Source: Anisus vortex
Taxonomy: Eukaryota; Mollusca; Gastropoda; Planorbidae
DNA: 64,000 nt
Assembly (NCBI GenBank): GCA_949126835.1
Contig: OX421499.1
Span: forward strand, 4,848,295 to 4,912,294
Direction: 5' to 3'
Shown here: in pieces, positions 48,498-60,400 of the stretch
Numbering within the stretch: position 1 is the first letter of the stretch
How the letters are laid out: every line of letters begins with the position of its first letter
Notes under the pieces: model-generated
What the model was told of the DNA's origin: nothing
Databases searched by the model: none
What the model saw: the letters and a program-made list of their open reading frames with translations, nothing else
Position numbers and translations under genes: made by a program

Positions 48498-51400
48498 ATG
48501 GACACAGTTTCTTCAATAAGGTAGGCCTATGTCACATTTCAGAAAAACTTTTTGGTTTGTTTTTAAATCCATTAGGCCTAACCAATTCAATGTTTGTGTT
48601 ATGTAATCTCTAATATTTGGACTTCAAATTTCAATTTTTTTAAATACTTTGTTGTTTTCATGCAGTGAAATTTCTCTTTTGTTCGGTTGCAGCTCATCTT
48701 CGGAGGGGGACTCCATCAAAATTTTTCTTAGAGTTCGCCCCCCTGACCCAAGCATCAGCGAAAATGACTTTGCCCCGCGGGTACTTGATGTAAATACTGC
48801 AGACAATGCCATCATTCTGAGAACAAAGCCAGAGCCGAAAGTCTTCACCTATGACAATGTGGCAGATGCTGACATCACTCAGGTTGGCTTATAATGGTTA
48901 TCCAAAGATAATTTAAAAGTGTTTAAGTGAGCTTTAATTTTCACTTTTTTTTAAATGTGTCATGTATTTAGGAAACAAAGAAAGGTATAAAGTAAATTTC
49001 AAACTCTTTTAACAATTTCTAAGTTGTATGATTATGCCTTGTTTTATAGTTAAAAACATTTAAAATATTTAGACAAGTTGATTTGAAGAATTGTATGTTG
49101 CTTGTGTGCTTTGTTTTCAATGTAGGTTCATAAAGTTGTAGCCTTTATAACGGGTGTTATTTTATTTTATTTTTTGTTTTTTTACAATTGCAAATTGAAT
49201 ATTTATTTTTTTGGTTCATACAGGAGGCAGTTTTCTCTATTGTGGGTAAAAAGATTATTGAAAGTTGTGTCACTGGCTACAATGGAACCATATTTGCTTA
49301 GTAAGTACTTGATCATAGGGCCTAACCGAGTGCAGAGTATCAGAGTGTTTGGAGACATACCTATTTCCTCAACCTGGTTACAAACCGAGTGTTAGCCACC
49401 ACTCTGGAGTTAGGCTCTTACTTACAACAATTGCAGTAACTAGGACTTTTGGCAAAACTGACCAAGTCTGAATTATATATTCAAAAGTTTGATATTTATT
49501 GAAATAAATAAATACAAGTTTTCTTTTTTTTTGTGTGTGTATATTAGTGTGTGCATTATCTGCCCTGTCATAGGGGCTGCTTGGGCTTTAGGTATTTAAG
49601 TTGTAAGTTAAAAAAAATAAAAAATCATCCACGTTAATTGCAGAGGCCAAACAAAAATTAAAATAGCAAGTGAAGGGGCCCTTAAAAAAATACAACAGCT
49701 TCTGTATAAACTAATATACAAGTACAAGATCCTTTTTGTTTAATGGGAAAATGGACCAGTTTTTTATTTTATAGTTTGCAAAAATATACCAAAGTTTGTG
49801 AATTTCACTATAACAGACAAAGCAGTGTGAACAATATTCATGAACAAAATATTTGTATGTCATTATAAGAATATCCTTTTTTTTTAAAATTATAATTCTA
49901 TAACTGCTTCTGATTTCTTGAATACTAAAAATGATCCCAAAATAAAATGATAAATTGGGACTACACTGCTGGCTAATGCAGTAACATTTAAAAAAAAATA
50001 CACATACCAGTCTCAGAAATATTGGTTTTGTGAATTTTAAAGTTTGGGAAAAAGTTTGGGGATTTTGAAATGATTTTAGATTGAGAACCCTGAAAGATCA
50101 TTGATCGTTAGAACTTTGTTTTTCTATTAAAATGCTTGTTTATTGGAATAAGTAAATATATATTAAAAAAAAATATATTTTAAGCATATTCTTTCTTTTA
50201 TTTTTCTACAGTGGTCAGACTGGCTCAGGAAAAACTTTTACTATGCTTGGTAAATGTGTATTAGTCTAACTAGAATGACTTTTATTGTTTAAAAAAAATA
50301 ATTTTTGTTTGTATAGAGACATTTTAGCTGATAAGTTTGGTTAGTTACAACATTCTTGATGGAAATAATGCCATGTTTTAAATTTTCTATTTTCCAAAAA
50401 ATACCAGGTCCCTCAGAAAACTCAGAAAGCTTTCAGCATGAGCTGCGTGGTGTAATTCCCAGAAGCTTTGAGTATCTATTTAGTCTAATAGCTCACCAAC
50501 AAGAATTGGTAAATTTGATGTTATTTTTGTTTTCATTTTTCAACTTTTAGTTTTTGGAAACTTTGGGAAAACTGACCAAGTTGTTGGGAAACTGACCAAG
50601 TTATGGGCAAACTGACCAAGGTTTGGGAAAGTTTGGGAAAACTGACCAAGGTTTGGGAAAGTTTGGGAATTTTATTGCAATGGACAAAGTACAGTAAAAG
50701 AAAAAATATATTTCAAATTTTTGAAAAGTGAACAATTATAAAATTAAGGAATTGGTGCATATTGTATTCTTCATGAGTTGGTCAATATGTAAATGATTTC
50801 TTGAGCACCTTTCTCTCACATGCAAAACTAGTATATTTTCAACCAAACTTTTACTGTTAAAAATGTAAAAGACTGAAATTCTTTTGACACATTGATAACA
50901 ATTTTGTATCGTCATATCCACAGCATGGCAGTAAAAAACAGTTTTTGTGTCGCTGCTCCTTTTTAGAGATCTACCAAGAGCAAATCTTTGACCTTTTGGA
51001 TACAGCTTCACAGGGCCTTCACCTTCGAGAGAACATGAACAAGGGTGTATTTGTTGATGGTCTCATTGAGCAAGTTATATGTAACCCAAGTGATGCTTAT
51101 CAGGTAACTTGTTTCATGGTACTGACGAAATGCTTCTAAACATTTTATGTTAGTTTTCCATAAAAATGGCCTACCTGTTTTAAGTTAGTGTACGACATAG
51201 TGTGTTTTTTTATAATTTTGTTTTATACTGTATGCAAAGGGTGCTAAGTCACTTAAAAAAACATTTTTGTTATTACCATTGTCTTCAAGAATTTGTGTAT
51301 TTTGTACGATATTTATATAGCTCAACCTTCACAGAACTCAGTACTTTGATAGAAAACATTAAGCGCCTATCAAAAGATGCTAAACTGTGACGTAAAAAAG

Positions 51401-54400
51401 TTTATTTCTGCAAAATATTTTTTCCCTTGACTTAGTAACTTTTGCAAGTAGAGTACTCATTTATTAGCTAATTTACTATTACTTTATTATTATACCTAAG
51501 TATATACTATATACTAGTTAATGTACTAATCTCTGCCTTATACTTAAAAAATGTAATTAGTTTTTTTATCAATATGTACCTTAAGCATCTAAGTTTGTGT
51601 AGCTTTAATAGAAGTAGGAATGAATGGGGTACACATGTCTGATGCTCTGTTTGATTTACATGTAATGTCTCCAGGTGCTAATTATGGGGTGGTTGAATCG
51701 AAGAGTAGCTGCAACTTCCATGAACAGAGAGAGTTCGCGGTCACATGCCGTCTTTACTGTTATGATAGAGTCTAAGGTAAAGATTGGATTTGTATAGTCA
51801 GTTTCTATTTATTATTTGAACAGTGTCTCTAATGTATTCCCTTTGCTGTGATTTTTTAAAATTAGCAAGCTTGTAAATGAAAAATTGAGCAAGTGTTTTT
51901 TCTGTATTTTTCCTATTAGGAGGATGTCGGTGGTGTTCAGAACATTAGAACATCACAGCTGAATCTGGTTGATCTTGCAGGTTCGGAGAGACAGAAAGAT
52001 ACCAACACAGGAGGAACTCGACTTAAAGTAATTATGGTTTTCATTTTCTAACATTACAGATGAAAAAAACAACAAAATTCCAATTCTTTTTATATTTGAT
52101 TGAACCAATTGGATTCATATAACATACAAAGCGACAAAAAAAAGACATATTATGGGGGAGGTTTATTACCACCCTCTACATCAGGGGTCGGGAACCTTTT
52201 TGTCTGAGAGAGCCATGGACATCACATATTTTGAAAAGTAATTCTGTGAGAGCCATACATTATGTTTAAAACTAAAAATGCAAGTAAATTGTGTGCATTT
52301 TGTGTAATTTCAATACTAAGAGTACAATAATTATGTTATCTCCTTTACCAATTCTGATGCTGGGCTGCAGTATACTTTAGCTAATTTGTAGAATGAAATA
52401 TTGATATGCAATTAATATGTAGATCAAAGGAGTCTAAAGAAACTTTTTTTTATAATCGAACATTTGTCTGCGAGCCAGATGCAGCCATCAATAGAGCCAC
52501 ATCTGGCTCGCGAGCCATAGGTTCCCGACCCCTGCTCTACATGATGCAGAGTCTAAGTTTTATTAAGTAGCCTTTCATACATTTTCTTGTACAAAAAAAT
52601 GTGATGGGTCAGAAATTATAATTTTATAATAATAAGAAAAATGTTCCAAAATAAACTGAAATCTGCTAATTGATTCAAATTAAACATATTATATCTATGT
52701 AATAGGGGCACAGTAGCCGAGCGGCAGCGCGTTCGACTGGCGAGCCGAAAGTCCCGGGTTCAAATCTTGGTGCAGGCTAGGATTTTTTCCCGGGTCTGGA
52801 GGGTGTCCCTGAGTCTACCCAGCTCTGATGGGTACCTGACATTAGTTGGGGTAAAGTAAAGGCGGCTGTGCATAGTGCTGGCCACACAATCACCTAGTAT
52901 GCCGTGGCCACAGAAACTGGTGAACGCTGCTTCATCGGACCTATGGATCAATTCGGTCCGACGGGTACTTTACTTTACTTTATATCTATGTAATATTTAG
53001 AGCATATGATTGTATTTTGTATGTATCATTCCCTTTGCTTGACATCTGATGTCAATTTCTTTTACAACATGTAGGAAGCAGGAAGTATCAACAAATCCCT
53101 GTCTGTCTTAGGAAATGTTATAATGTCTTTGGTAGATTTGAGTCATGGTAAGAAGAGACATATTCCTTACCGAGATTCCAAGCTGACATTCTTGTTGAGG
53201 GTGAGTACTATAATACCATACACAGGCTTCGTACAGCTCCTGGAACACTCCTTGAAACTCCTGGAAAACAAAAAGTTATGTTCCAGGACCTTAAAACTCC
53301 TGGAAAAACTGCATTTAGTCCTGGGAAAATACTAAAAACTCCTTATTTTTTTAAGGATGTTAATTGTTAATAAAAAAAATAGTAATCACTGCTCTTAGAT
53401 TGTACTTTCACTTTTCCAGAAAGCCCTATTGGTGTTAACCCTCTTTGCCGCTTTCTATTTCCGCAATCATTGATGACACCAGTGATGACACTCCATGGTT
53501 CTTTTTTTTTTACTAGATCTTGTTTTTTTTGCTATCCAAACTTGGGATGTAGGTTATATAAGTCCCCATAATGTCGTAAAACACAAAAAAAGCTGTGTAG
53601 CGAGGTGTCTGTTTTTTTTAAAGCGCTTAGCTTGGCTTTTCAAAAAATTTACTTCTGAAAAACGTCTGGACTCTTGGAACACTCCTGGGAAACTCCTAGA
53701 ATTTTGAGGCAAATTTTCTGTACGAACCCTGATACAATTATACAATTAACTGTCAATTTTCTAAGAGAAAAAAAAAAGATAAACTGATTATATTTTTATT
53801 TTGATGCGATTCAATTCATTTTTATGAGCTATTTTGTAATCTATGAATTTTGTGTGTCTTGTTTTTTTTTCAGGATTCACTTGGAGGAAATACAAAAACA
53901 AGAATGATTGCTTGTGTTCATCCTGACTCTAGGTTGTTTTTAAACTAATTGTTTTACAATTTTTTTAAACCACTAGGCAGTAATGATTATTACAAAAAAA
54001 AATAGAGATGTTTAACTTGAAATTTGTTCTTTATGATCATTTTCATTAAATTTTTTAATGTTTTTTTTTTTTAAATTCTTTTATTCTATAGATGTTTTGG
54101 TGAAACTTTATCGACGTTGAATTTTGCAAGAAGTGCCAAGCTGATCAAGAATAAGGTGAGTACATCTAGTTGAAATTTAGAAATCATTGAGACTTTTTAT
54201 CTGTTGGTTTTAAATGCCCCATTATATCTACAATGTTGCCAAAGCCCCCATTGACCCACATAAATTTGTGATAAAAAGTAGATGCTTTATCTGTGTGAGA
54301 TCTAAACAAGAATGAAAATCTAGAACACCCAATCCTTCCAGAACTAATAATAATTTTAGGGTAAAATAAAAATTTTTGACAAAAAAACTTTATTTGGGGT

Positions 54401-57400
54401 TGTTTAATATTTTAATATAACTAGTGGTAGTCAGATAAGTACATTTTAGAAAAGTACCATACTTTAGCCTTGAGGCTGCTATTCTGTTAATGAATGATGA
54501 GTTTATTGATTCCGTTTTTCAGGCTGTTGTAAATGAAGATATCCACGGGAATAATCAAAAACTTCAGAATGAAATTCGAAGATTGAAAGAGCTCCTGGAA
54601 TCTATGCAGAACTCACCTGGACCAGAGATTAGACCAAATGTTGTGACTCCTACAGGTTGGCTCCTTCATTTTCTCTTACTTGATGAAACAATTTCTCTTA
54701 CTTGATGAAACAATTTCTCTTACTTGATGAAACAATTTCTCTTACTTGATGAAACAATTTCTCTTACTTGAATCAATTTCTCTTACTTGATAAAAAAATA
54801 TCTCTTACTTGAATCAATTTCTCTTACTTGATCAAACAATATCTCTTACTTGAATCAATTTCTCTTACTTGATAAAAAAAATATCTCTTACTTGAATCAA
54901 TTTCTCTTACTTGATAAAAAAAATATCTCTTACTTGAATCAATTTCTCTTACTTGATCAAACAATATCTCTTACTTGAATCAATTTCTCTTACTTGATCA
55001 AACAATATCTCTTACTTGAATCAATTTCTCTTACTTGATCAAACAATATCTCTTACTTGAATCAATTTCTCTTACTTGATCAAACAATATCTCTTACTTG
55101 AATCAATTTCTCTTACTTGATCAAACAATATCTCTTACTTGAATCAATTTCTCTTACTTGATCAAAAAATATCTCTTACTTGAATCCATTTCTCTTACTT
55201 GATCAAACAATATCTCTTGCAGATTACTTTTTTAAGTGCAATGTAATAGCTTTAACTATTCTTCTCATAATATAGAATAATGATAAACGCATTAGAATTG
55301 ATATGAAGACCACACTTTTACAGTTTAGAGTTATTCCAATTTTAACGAAGGACTATGCCTTTTTTTTTCATTTTAAAGGGTTTTTTCTTTTCTAATTTTC
55401 CTACGGTTATTGCCATTTTTTTCACTTGAATGTAGTTCAGTACGTACTTAGTATGACTATATATATGTGACTGCCGTTTTTTCCTATGTGGTCTTCATAT
55501 GTATCCTACAATCGTCATTCTTTTGTTTACTATGCCAACTTTTAATAATTTTTTGTTTGCAGATAATTCCTCTTCTTACATGGATGCTGATTCTGTGTGG
55601 AAAAAAAATTTCATTGAAGCCATGTTCTTCCGTGAGCAATCAGAAAATGAGAAAAAGGCAAGCCCTGTTTTTTCTTGTTTATGTTTTTTTTTTTTCTTTT
55701 AAAAACAATAATTTTAATTTGCATTTACTTTAAATTTTGAAAAATTTCAATTCCATTTATGCAAATAATAGTTTTTAAAAACTAGTTTGGACCGCTGATC
55801 TATAAAAATAATGAATTATGCATGGAAACAAATTCTTGAGTCTAATCACCTGCCCTATTTAGGCAGCATCACTAATCTATAAAAAATATGTGTCTTTAAC
55901 ACTGACATGTAAATACATTTCAAAACGATCGCCCCTTCCTACTGGGTAAGCATATAATTAATGTATAGAAATTAAGATTAAATATAAAAACAAATGTAAA
56001 ATGTATAACACATCTGGAATGCAACCAAAACAAATTCTTTATTTAGAAGAAATTTCTAATCTTTTACTAAAGACATATCTGCTCTTCTACTAGGGCAGGT
56101 CTTAAGAGTCACTAAGCTGAACGTCATGTGTGCATCATATCCGCTGCCTCACTTAGCAGTAACAAATTTATTAAGGGGGCTCTATCCATTCTTTTTATAG
56201 ATCAGAGGTTTACACTCTTTATTAGAGATATATTGCATGTAAAGCTGCATCTAGGTCAGTGCATATTTATTTAACTAACTTTTTCCATGATTGTGTGTTA
56301 CAGACTTTGCAAGATGTGGTGAACCATCTGCAAGAGCTGTGCAATAAAAAGGACAAATACATACACTCCACCAAAATGATCATCAAATTCCGAGAGAATC
56401 ACATCCAGTCTTTGCAGCAAGCCTCCAAAGGTTGCATAGAAATAGAGAAAGATATCCTTGTGGTGAGTTGAGCCGTGTATCTATGTGACAAACACTTAGC
56501 CTGTCCTGTGCCAAAGTTCAAGGTTTGCTCAGTGCAAGCTTCATGCGGTTTTGTGAATGTTTGGGAAAACCGACTTGATTTGTGAACGCTTGTAAAAATT
56601 GACCAAGGTTTGGGAAAGTTTGTGGATTTCACTAAAAATTACAAAATGGCTTGAGTAATACTTGTTTTAAATTTTTAATTAAAAAGTCAGTAATAATGTA
56701 GTTAAGTTAAGAAGTCATTTATAACAGTATCGTCATGTTTTTTGTCTTAAATAATTACTTAACAAACAGTCTTAAACCCTTTTTTGTTTAATGTACCAAT
56801 ATACTCTGCCAGTAAACATTAAGGAAATTCACACATTGGTTTGTGAATTTTGTGTAAAGTTTGAGAAAAAGTTTCTTTAAAAGTTTTGGAATTTTAACCC
56901 TTTTACTAGTGACCTACTTCCTTGTTATGCATATCTTCATTGCCAGCTATTATTTCAATTTATTTTAGAATGGCCTGAGACATCAATAGGGTTCCAAAAT
57001 TATTTTTTTACTTTTTTGTTTGTAAAAAAGTGATAATAACATGTAAACTCTTGTTTTAAACTTAATAACACACCTTTCCTTGAGGCAAATATATGCGCCC
57101 GGGCCACAGGGAATTGCATCGGCTGATGAAAATATACGTGCTTGGGACGGATGGGAAAAAGTAGGTTGATGGAAATCTACGCGCCTGGGGCTATAAGGAT
57201 TAAAAAGATTTTTTAGTATGAGCCCAGCAGTGGTTCTTCTTGCGATTCCCCCAGCAGTGGTTCTTCTTGCGATTCCCCCAGCAGTGGTTCTTCTTGCGAT
57301 TCCCCCAGCAGTGGTTCCTCTTGCGATTCCCCCAGCAGCGGTTCTTCTTGCGATTCCCCCAGCAGCGGTTCTTCTTGCGATTCCCCCAGCAGTGGTTCTT

Positions 57401-60400
57401 CTTGCGATTCCCCTAGCAGTGGTTCTTCTTGCGATTCCCCCAGCAGTGGTTCTTCTTGCGATTCCCTTTTTGTTATTGATTTTTTCGTTTGTTTGTTTGT
57501 TTTTAATGCAGAAAACTTTAAGAGACGAAATCAAAGTGCTAAGACAGCAGCTTGAGAACAACCCTTTACTTGCTAAGTATGCTGGTGAGAACAAACACTT
57601 GAGAAGTGAGTTGAAGCAGCTGAGAGCCCGTGAATCTCTGAGTAACATCCACAACGACGTGTCTAGAAGTGCCCAGCTAGAGAGGGTCTTCAAGGAGCTG
57701 AAATTATACAAAGGTTGGAACTTGTACTGTTCTGCCCTTTTAGATGCATAGCTGCCAACTGTCCAGATTTTCTGAGTTAAAAAAAAGTACAATGTGTTGA
57801 TTTTTCTAATTACATTGATGTATGTTTAAAAAAAATTCCCAGTGGAGCAGAAAACACTTTTGCAGTTTCCTGCTATCGCTTGCATTGAGAGTTTAGGGAA
57901 ATGTTTAATTGTGATTGCCTTGATTCTATGTAGGCATAACAAACTGAATTTACTGTCTCTGGATAATCAGCTCTCAAGTGTGGAAAAAAAAAGTCCTGCT
58001 TTCAATAATCTTGAAATGTTCGCAGCTTTGTAGATTTCCTTGTTCTTGTTTATGGATTCTTTGTATTCTGCTAGTTGGCAATAGTGTCTTGTACATTCTC
58101 TTCTTATGTCGTTTTAAACACAGTTGTTTAGCGTACCAATTGTTTTTCTTGAGTTTCTTTGACTGATTATGAAGTTTTTATTCACTATGATTTTAATTTA
58201 GAATTATGTACAGGAAGCCCTTGTGGTGGCTTGAGGGCGTCTCCCTTGAAGGATGGACTATCAGCCGCTGCTCTGGAGAAACACAGAAGAGAAGTCAAAG
58301 GCTATCAGGAACAGGTGGAAAATGTAAGACTCTTTTTTTTGCTTTTATAACAAGTTAATGTTGCGGAGGGGGAGCTCGTTTGGCTGGCGGTCCTGGTCTC
58401 AAATCCTGGTGATAGCTAGGGGTTTGATCCTGGGTGTGGAGGGTGTCCTTGTGTCTACAGGGTGCCTGACATTAGTTTAGGCAAAGTAAAGACGGCAGGG
58501 CATTGTGATGGCCACACAATCCCTTTGTATGCCATGGCCACAGAAACTGATGTGCGCTGCTTCACCATCAGATGTAATTACTTTACTAATTTCTTGGCTT
58601 TAAACTTTTCATTTTTGATGCTTGTTACCTGAAAGTCTAAAGTGGTGTATAAAAAAAACTTTTTGTATTTCTACTCTACAGTTGAGACAACAGCTTCAGG
58701 ATGTTACGAAAACATCAGAGAACAGGCAGATGGAGATAGAGGTGGAGCTGGTCTCATGTCGCAGGATGATTGTGGAACTGGAGAGGGTACTTGAGGCTCA
58801 CCAACTGAAGGCTAGAATAGAATGTAATGCTTTAAAAGATCTCCATTGTCAAACATTAAAGGTGAGGCCAAATTTGTCTTTCTTAATATAAAACAGGATT
58901 TACAGAGTTCTGTTGTAGATTACCTTAATTATACACATTCACTCAAAAGTCCTTACATGACAGACGAATTTCATCTTAGGTAATGACCACCCCAAAACTA
59001 TCAGCCAATTCACCAAGCACCCAGGATCAGGCTGTTGGGGACATGTTAGACACGGAAATGGGAATTACAGATTGCATACTTCAGAAAGACTTGGCAGAAG
59101 GGGCACATGAGGCTCTGATGGATGAAATCAGAATGCTGCAAATGGAAAACGGCAAGCTAAAAGTGAGTGTCACTAGGCTTTCAGTCATTTTCTGCACAGT
59201 AGTCATTCAGTCACTTTCTTCACACTAGGCATTCAGTCACATTCTGCCAGTTGGCTCAGTCTGAATGGCATTGAATAATTTCTATTATAATACTTATTCA
59301 ATTTTTATAAATTGCAATAACTACTGTAAGTGTACCGTATATAACATTTCAAAAAGACACATTTTTTGAAATAGTAATACCTAAATAGAAATCATTCTGA
59401 TGGTAGAGAACGTTTATCACAATTCCAATGGTATCTGTTGAAATCTGGTTTAGGATGGATGAGTACTGGATATCCACAGGGGAAAGTAAGGCTGGATGGG
59501 TACTGGATATCCACATGGGAAAGTAAGGCTGGATGAGTACTGGATATCCACATGCGGAAAGTAAGGCTGGATGAGTACTGGATATCCACATGGGAAAGTA
59601 AGGCTGGATGAGTACTGGATATCCACATGGGAAAGTAAGGCTGGATGAGTAATGGATATCCCTCAGGGGAAAGTAAGGTTGGATGGGTATTGATCTGGCA
59701 GCAAGATTACCTTTTATACAGTGGCCAATAGAATTATATCTTTAAGGTCTACAAGGAAATCCTACTGACTTAATTCATTTTTGTATATAAAATGTAAGAT
59801 TTCAAATTGAAGTAGACAGATTTTTCTTACGTATTTCTTAATGGATTATACTAATTATACAGTTGAGAAACAATTGGTTGTATGTTTTAGATGCCAAAAA
59901 TGCACATTTTGTTTTCATTATTTTTCTAGTTTATTATTTATTTATTTTTTCAATGCCTTTAGGAAAGAATTGATGAGTATGAAGCTGACATGCTTAGGCA
60001 GAAACAGCAGGTTGAAAAGCTGGAACTTTTTAACACTCAGTTAAACAGTGTAAGTAGAGTTAGGCAGAAACAGCAGGTTGAAAAGCTGGAACTTTTTAAC
60101 ACTCAGTTAAATAGTGTAAGTAGAGTTAGGCAGAAACAGCAGGTTGAAAAGCTGGAACTTTTTAACACTCAGTTAAATAGTGTAAGTAGAGTTAGGCAGA
60201 AACAGCAGGTTGAAAAGCTCGAACTTTTTAACACTCAGTTAAACAGTGTAAGTAGAGTTAGACAGAACTTTTTAACACTCAGTTAAACAGTGTAAGTAGA
60301 GTTAGACAGAACTTTTTAACACTCAGTTAAACAGTGTAAGTAGAGTTAGACAGAACTTTTTAACACTCAGTTAAACAGTGTAAGTAGAGTTAGACAGAAA

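Noticed and set aside
52706..52780. Functional tRNA gene (A and B box present)
   Set aside because: The head does not form a clear cloverleaf by eye and is fused to a repeated SINE body present many times in the window.
54665..55218. Regular repeat array that might be taken for a CRISPR
   Set aside because: Units are uninterrupted 20-21 bp monomers with no unique spacers, inside an intron of an animal kinesin gene.
57218..57751. Open frame on the + strand with VVLLAIPPA repeats joined to KIF15 exon 15
   Set aside because: The repeat is intronic: exon 15 starts at 57512 after a good acceptor, and the KIF15 frame joins cleanly from exon 14.
56983..57792. Long open frame on the - strand (269 codons) with GGIARRTTA repeats
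   Set aside because: Its length comes from a 27 bp minisatellite that stays open on both strands; the rest is antisense to KIF15 exon 15.
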